Shown here: positions 22,404 to 25,761 of the stretch, one piece after another
Position numbering within the stretch: the first letter of the stretch is position 1
Layout of the letters: every line of letters begins with the position of its first letter
IMG/VR virus record: IMGVR_UViG_3300035698_013550
Coordinates: 1 to 25,761 of that record
Reading direction: 5' to 3' (one strand)
DNA: 25,761 nucleotides
DNA from: a virus
Position numbers and translations under genes: made by a program
The notes under the pieces: generated by a model
Databases searched by the model: none
Told to the model about the DNA's origin: nothing
What the model saw: the letters and a program-made list of their open reading frames with translations, nothing else

Positions 22404-22919
22404 TCAAAATTCTTCAATATCCCAACGACGTAATTCCTTCTCCAAACACTCTACCATACCATCAACTTCATCCCAGCAATCTAATCCATCCCGAAACTTC
22501 ACCATAAAAGCATCAAACTCAGTACAACAACGAACTTCTCCAAGCTCAAAAAGAGGACAGCCAAAACATTCAAATTCTAAAGAACGTCCAACACGAAACT
22601 CCATACAAAGAGAACATGGATCCTCAGCATAGACCTCAACCATTTCCTCCAGTGATCTGCAAATTCTCATTCGATTCCATTTTACCAGACCATCAGAAAG
22701 CAAAGGCAAAACCCTAGCACGCCGTTCCGCGACCGTGAAGAATAGCCATGCAATAGACTCATAAACAAATTCGAGCAATGTTCTGGGAGCAGGTCCAACC
22801 CTGGAGAAACGAAACCCAACCAGAGATGCAATCAGAACAGCAGCCCAGAGCACAATCAGCAAAGGAACTTTCCAGATTAGATGGAAGAGCCAGGCAAAGG
22901 AACCGAAGCGAGATATCAT
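22404..22919 (-). CDS. Membrane protein with CxxC-type cysteine cluster
   Basis: The 171-residue product has one strong hydrophobic segment (about residues 7-36) and a second hydrophobic stretch near 50-62, then a soluble part. The cysteines form a CxxC (102/105), CFGCPLFELG (118/121) and CC (131/132) arrangement, likely a metal site. The C-P-x-x-x-x-x-G-x-x-x-C spacing recalls small zinc-binding proteins of phages and bacteria. GGAGG lies 5 bases before ATG 22919, and a 4-base ATGA overlap links it to the coiled-coil gene upstream. No family name. Confidence 0.55.
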   Translation of the reverse strand: MISRFGSFAWLFHLIWKVPLLIVLWAAVLIASLVGFRFSRVGPAPRTLLEFVYESIAWLFFTVAERRARVLPLLSDGLVKWNRMRICRSLEEMVEVYAEDPCSLCMEFRVGRSLEFECFGCPLFELGEVRCCTEFDAFMVKFRDGLDCWDEVDGMVECLEKELRRWDIEEF

Positions 22920-23101
22920 TTTTCCTCCAGAGAAGAAAAAGCCTTGGAATACTTTTCCAACTGAGCTTCATGCCTACATATAACTCCTTGTAACTTTGCA
23001 ATCTCAAGTGACAAGGTAAGACAAACACTTTTCAGGTTATCATCACGAATATCATGATCTAGTTTGCTCATTATAATTCTTTGCGTATCATCGCGTGTCA
23101 T
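22916..23101 (-). CDS. Small coiled-coil protein, 61 residues
   Basis: The product (MTRDDTQRIIMSKLDHDIRD...) is mostly helical with a heptad-like C-terminus (LEIAKLQGVICRHEAQLEKY). GGAGGG lies about 9 bases before ATG 23101, and its stop overlaps the next start by 4 bases. No family recognised. Confidence 0.6.
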   Translation of the reverse strand: MTRDDTQRIIMSKLDHDIRDDNLKSVCLTLSLEIAKLQGVICRHEAQLEKYSKAFSSLEEK

Positions 23102-23148
23102 CTTTTTTACCCTCCAGAGTTATAGAAAATGATAGAAGCAAAACATTA

Positions 23149-23304
23149 TTAATAATCAGATGCAGAATCAAGAGCTTTTAGCTCAACATCAGCAGAACGA
23201 ATTAAAGTATTTCCCAGCTTTGTGTTGATTTTTCCTTTTCTCAATTGCTTACGTAATTTAGACATTTCATCTGCAATACTCAGTCGCCTTTTTTGATAAT
23301 TCAT
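23149..23304 (-). CDS. Small basic helical protein, 51 residues
   Basis: Reads MNYQKRRLSIADEMSKLRKQ then LRKGKINTKLGNTLIRSADV; mostly helical, basic in the first half. AGGAG lies 6 bases before ATG 23304. Its start overlaps the stop of the zinc-finger gene upstream by 4 bases, so the two are probably coupled. No family is recognised. Confidence 0.6.
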   Translation of the reverse strand: MNYQKRRLSIADEMSKLRKQLRKGKINTKLGNTLIRSADVELKALDSASDY

Positions 23305-23822
23305 GGCATCTCCTTTATAAAGCGTTTGGTTAGAATAATTTGACGTTTTGCTTCTATCAATTCTGGAGTAATGTTTTTGAAACCTGACTTTTTTAATGAT
23401 TCTCTTACATAAGTATCCTCCAAATTTAATACAATTTCTTGTTTTCTCTCTCTTATATATTTTGAAAATCTTATTTTATTATTCTTCCTCCATTCTTTAG
23501 CTTTTTTTTCTACTTTTTCATAATTATCTTGTTTATACTTATTACATGAATCTCTACATTTCTGTAAATTATTTTGTCTGTATTTTTCACTATTCTCAAT
23601 ATTCTTTTGTTTATAGTTCTCCTCATGTTTATGATTTTTTGTAAATTTTCTACTAGATAATAATCTTTTTTCTGGATTTTCTTGATCATATAACTTAGCT
23701 CTTGCAATAGCACAAAGTATACAATTACTATTACCCTTATATCTCAAACTCTTCCCAGTCCCCTCCCAGTCATGCCCTCGTTTGCATAAGGAGCCCAAAT
23801 ACTTTCCTTCAGGGATTTCCAT
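23301..23822 (-). CDS. Zinc-finger protein with YRxNN repeats
   Basis: I choose ATG 23822 (173 residues) because GGAGG lies 9 bases before it. The longer frame (219 residues) starts in a hydrophobic reading of another gene. Residues 11-40 hold CKRGHDWEGTG (Cys13, His17) and SNCILC (Cys34, Cys37), a zinc site seen in small phage and mobile-element proteins related to HNH endonucleases. The middle has repeated YKQKN, YRQNN, YKQDN, WRKNN units. The C-terminus has TYVRESL...ITPELIEAKRQII, a pattern I recall from such phage proteins. I see no complete HNH active site, so nuclease activity is not claimed. Confidence 0.55.
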   Translation of the reverse strand: MEIPEGKYLGSLCKRGHDWEGTGKSLRYKGNSNCILCAIARAKLYDQENPEKRLLSSRKFTKNHKHEENYKQKNIENSEKYRQNNLQKCRDSCNKYKQDNYEKVEKKAKEWRKNNKIRFSKYIRERKQEIVLNLEDTYVRESLKKSGFKNITPELIEAKRQIILTKRFIKEMP

Positions 23823-23826
23823 TTTA

Positions 23827-23979
23827 TTAATCCTCCGGAAAAACAGGCATTGGTTCAAAATGCTCATCCTGTTCTGCCCTGGAAAAGATTTTACGATTAA
23901 AAGGATGTTTATGTTTAGCAACAACGACAGGCTCAGATTGATCTTCCTCAGCGATGACATCTTCAGTTTTGGATTTCAT
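23827..23979 (-). CDS. Small acidic protein, 50 residues
   Basis: The product starts MKSKTEDVIAEEDQSEPVVV and ends with FEPMPVFPED; it is acidic, likely disordered, with a short basic middle. GGAAGG lies 8 bases before ATG 23979. It overlaps the HTH gene end by 17 bases and stops 4 bases before the next start. Function unknown. Confidence 0.55.
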   Translation of the reverse strand: MKSKTEDVIAEEDQSEPVVVAKHKHPFNRKIFSRAEQDEHFEPMPVFPED

Positions 23980-24274
23980 TTCCCAAACCTTCCTTCTGAA
24001 AGTTTCTTGGCATTGTAGCTGAACATAAACCGAGCGCTTCAGCCCATTTTCTTGATCGAGCTGTAGGTATTAATCTACGCCCAGAAAGTATAAGAGATAA
24101 AAAACTTGAACTTATTCCAATTATATTTGCAAACTCAGCAAAGTTTCTATACTTACTTAATATTATTTTTTTCATTCCATCAGCATCACCTTTATACATA
24201 TCTCTCTTCATTTTACAAACATCAGGTCTCGTTGCTCTTTTAATACGCCTATCATTCCAGGGATGTCCTTTCAT
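23963..24274 (-). CDS. Cro/CI-type helix-turn-helix regulator
   Basis: The 103-residue protein has a HTH region at about 43-83: FAEFANIIGISSSFLSLILSGRRLIPTARSRKWAEALGL, with the G-I-S-x-x-x-L-S-x-I-L-S-G-R-R pattern typical of XRE-family DNA-binding proteins. The N-terminal 33 residues are basic (KGHPWNDRRIKRATRPD). The start is the ATG that overlaps the upstream gene (ATGA). ATG 24175 (residue 34) is an alternative that keeps the HTH. It probably regulates this phage's early genes. Its operators are not identified. Confidence 0.7.
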   Translation of the reverse strand: MKGHPWNDRRIKRATRPDVCKMKRDMYKGDADGMKKIILSKYRNFAEFANIIGISSSFLSLILSGRRLIPTARSRKWAEALGLCSATMPRNFQKEGLGNEIQN

Positions 24275-24591
24275 TTCAGACCAAACCTCCAGAGTTTACG
24301 GAGCCATTTCCAATTCAGATTATCCCAGCGATAGATTTCCAGCCCTCGGAAAAACCAATAAGAAGCTTCCCATAAACAGCCTGAAATCACCATCACTGGG
24401 ATAACCAATAGCAAAGCCCATTTAAAGCTCGTACAGACTGTTAAAACGAGGAATACAGGTATTGTATTACGTATTCCTTTTAGTATATGCCAGAGTTCCA
24501 GCAAATCCTGTGCTCCTTTAGCATGATCAATAGCATCACAGGCAGCATCCAGGATGAGAAATAAAGCAACTAAACCAAACATCCAGATCAT
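24271..24591 (-). CDS. Membrane protein, 106 residues
   Basis: I choose ATG 24591 because GGGAG lies ahead and it overlaps the stop of the tiny membrane gene upstream (ATGA); a longer frame to 24684 would run through that gene. Hydrophobic segments occur near residues 3-17, 46-63 and 64-82, and the C-terminus is Trp- and Arg-rich (WKWLRKLWRFGLK). It could be a holin-like or envelope protein, but no family signature is seen. Confidence 0.5.
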   Translation of the reverse strand: MIWMFGLVALFLILDAACDAIDHAKGAQDLLELWHILKGIRNTIPVFLVLTVCTSFKWALLLVIPVMVISGCLWEASYWFFRGLEIYRWDNLNWKWLRKLWRFGLK

Positions 24592-24719
24592 CTCAAAAAT
24601 CTCCCTTCTTTCCAAAACATGAGAAATCCTACAATCAAGATCATAACAAAAAAAGCTATCCCAATAATACAAATCCACATCCAAGGATCATACATGAGCC
24701 AAAGGAGCACTTTATTCAT
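24588..24719 (-). CDS. Small single-span membrane protein, 43 residues
   Basis: Reads MNKVLLWLMYDPWMWICIIG and continues with IAFFVMILIVGFLMFW and a basic end (KEGRFLR), one hydrophobic helix of about 25 residues. GGAG lies before ATG 24719, and its stop overlaps the next gene start by 4 bases. A holin or regulator role would be a guess. Confidence 0.6.
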   Translation of the reverse strand: MNKVLLWLMYDPWMWICIIGIAFFVMILIVGFLMFWKEGRFLR

Positions 24720-24891
24720 TTGTAACTCCACTTATTGTGATAGACCGTTGCCCAGTGTTCTCATCATCATAAATTTTCATTGTAAAAATGCAACTTAGTT
24801 TGCTGATCTGATAATCAATACTTCTATGTCCTGATCTCTGTTGATTATCACCAAGAGCAAAATGTTTCTCTTTAATTAGTTTCTTTCCCAT
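24712..24891 (-). CDS. Small protein, 59 residues, unknown
   Basis: The product begins MGKKLIKEKHFALGDNQQRS and ends QRSITISGVTNE. GGGGAG lies 6 bases before ATG 24891 (the frame also has ATG 24894, with tighter spacing). Its end overlaps the next start by 8 bases. It shows no recognised motif. It is the first of the tightly packed small genes after the gap near 24900. Confidence 0.5.
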   Translation of the reverse strand: MGKKLIKEKHFALGDNQQRSGHRSIDYQISKLSCIFTMKIYDDENTGQRSITISGVTNE

Positions 24892-24906
24892 CATACACTC
24901 CCCTTT

Positions 24907-25082
24907 TCATTGTTGTGTCATAGATATTCCAATGCACTTGGTGGATAGTGCCTCTGCCATCGTCTGTATCACCGCGTCCTTGCGCTCAAGCTCCTGCTTG
25001 ATGTGGTGTCAATATTAGGATTGTTAGTTTTTACCGTATTATTGTATTCTATTTCGCCCCACTCATCAATCCGCTGTTGCAC
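24907..25082 (-). pseudogene. Possible frameshifted or short coiled-coil gene
   Basis: No intact gene of normal size fits here. From GTG 25082 a frame reads VQQRIDEWGEIEYNNTVKTN for 37 codons and ends. In another frame, from the TGA at 25009 to the stop at 24907, IKQELERKDAVIQTMAEALS reads like the rest of a coiled-coil protein. Skipping two bases near 25013 would join them. It could be a degenerate gene, a sequencing or assembly error, or chance. Confidence 0.3.
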
Positions 25083-25761
25083 TGTTAGCTGTGAGTATCC
25101 AGTATTTATGACCGCAACCTCGTGAACCTCGTGAAGATTTCCATGAAACTACAGTATCATCATTATCTAAAAAGTGTTCTTGATATTTAGCGTATCGAAA
25201 CTCACCAGTGAACTTAAAGTCTTCCCCATATTCTTCGCCATTGTAATGTGCTGGCTGTGACGGCTTATCACTGATGATAACTCCATTGATGTTTTCAGGC
25301 TCATTGATGACCGGATACTTGGCTGGCTTGGCATTATGACTAGTTGCAGGTGTCCGGTATTTGCGGATTACCCATTCTTCTGTTTCCCATTTATCACCAA
25401 TATTAGTTGCTATATCTTCTGCGATCTCATACATCAAATCTCGCACCTCATCCACACTCACCTGTTTGGCAGGAATAGTCGGACGTTCATCATCTACCAT
25501 GCGTTGCATATGTGACTCACCGGACTCCTTCGTGTCGATGCTAGGGTCAGGCGCTGCATCCTCACCATCAAACCGTGCGAATGTATCATCAACGCAACAT
25601 AAAAATGAATCTATATCATCTTTATTTAGTGAGCTATCCCACTCGGCAAGTACTACTCGTGACAATTCCCGCACATCATTAACACTCGGACGCTTGGCAA
25701 GTTCAGCCATGAGGATGCCTACCTCTGCCTGCAATGATTGATATTTATTCATCAATTCATC
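25066..25761 (-). CDS. Unknown protein, possibly cut at the N-terminus by window edge
   Basis: The frame is open to the window edge (the first possible ATG is at 25752, 228 residues), so the N-terminus may lie outside. Residues 22-35 (SVNDVRELSRVVLA) and 97-111 (VSVDEVRDLMYEIA) are similar, suggesting an internal repeat. The C-terminal part (EDFKFTGEFRYAKYQEHFLDND ... HKYWIL) has the 'GEFR....E.(F/Y)L....... YWIL' pattern of small phage domains. A tandem 9-base duplication at 25116-25133 gives SRGSRG near the end. No function is assigned. Confidence 0.55.
   Translation of the reverse strand, partial: DELMNKYQSLQAEVGILMAELAKRPSVNDVRELSRVVLAEWDSSLNKDDIDSFLCCVDDTFARFDGEDAAPDPSIDTKESGESHMQRMVDDERPTIPAKQVSVDEVRDLMYEIAEDIATNIGDKWETEEWVIRKYRTPATSHNAKPAKYPVINEPENINGVIISDKPSQPAHYNGEEYGEDFKFTGEFRYAKYQEHFLDNDDTVVSWKSSRGSRGCGHKYWILTANSATAD

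Noticed and set aside
25361-25741. Plus-strand frame of 126 codons
   Set aside because: It is antisense to the edge gene, which carries repeated motifs and a recognisable C-terminal pattern; no Shine-Dalgarno supports the plus frame.
1-25761. CRISPR arrays, tRNA genes, transposases and integrase
   Set aside because: I saw no regularly spaced repeat array, cloverleaf-like gene, transposase motif or integrase motif in any reading of this window.

Overview
This AT-rich window is a block of a tailed dsDNA bacteriophage or prophage (Caudoviricetes). No sheath or baseplate genes are visible, so a long non-contractile (siphovirus-type) tail is most likely. Every gene I accept lies on the minus strand, so transcription runs from position 25761 down to 1. 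Most genes have strong AGGAGG-type ribosome binding sites and overlap or nearly touch, as in a long operon. No host gene, integrase, tRNA or CRISPR array is visible, so the host and the lifestyle stay open.

Region A (25761 to about 20760) is an accessory module. It holds an unrecognised protein cut by the window edge, a short possibly degenerate stretch, small membrane proteins, a Cro/CI-type helix-turn-helix protein, a zinc-finger protein with YRxNN repeats, a lipoprotein, a membrane protein with CxxC motifs, coiled-coil peptides, and a protein resembling the DNA polymerase III beta clamp. Many of these genes have fewer than 60 codons and were found by reading from ribosome binding sites.

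Region B (20684 to 13216) is the head module in HK97-like order: a putative promoter, small terminase, large terminase, a small unknown gene, a possible 28-residue membrane peptide, portal, Mu F/SPP1 gp7-like minor head protein, a prohead protease fused to a zinc ribbon and a scaffold-like tail, and the HK97-fold major capsid protein.

Region C (13064 to 8954) is unusual. Seven genes, several with beta-rich sequences that look like virion surface proteins (including a predicted beta-helix), sit between the major capsid gene and the head-tail connector. Hairpins precede several of their ribosome binding sites. Region D (8950 to 5251) has the connector, the stopper, three more genes (two are modular paralogues), the tail terminator and an HK97 gp10-like protein. 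Region E (5238 to 1) has the major tail protein, a tail assembly chaperone pair probably joined by programmed frameshifting, the tape measure protein, a tail hub-like protein and the start of a further tail protein.

Together, regions B to E would package DNA, build and mature the head, decorate it, and assemble the neck and tail. Region A probably acts in regulation, replication and the host envelope, but most of its products have no recognised function.
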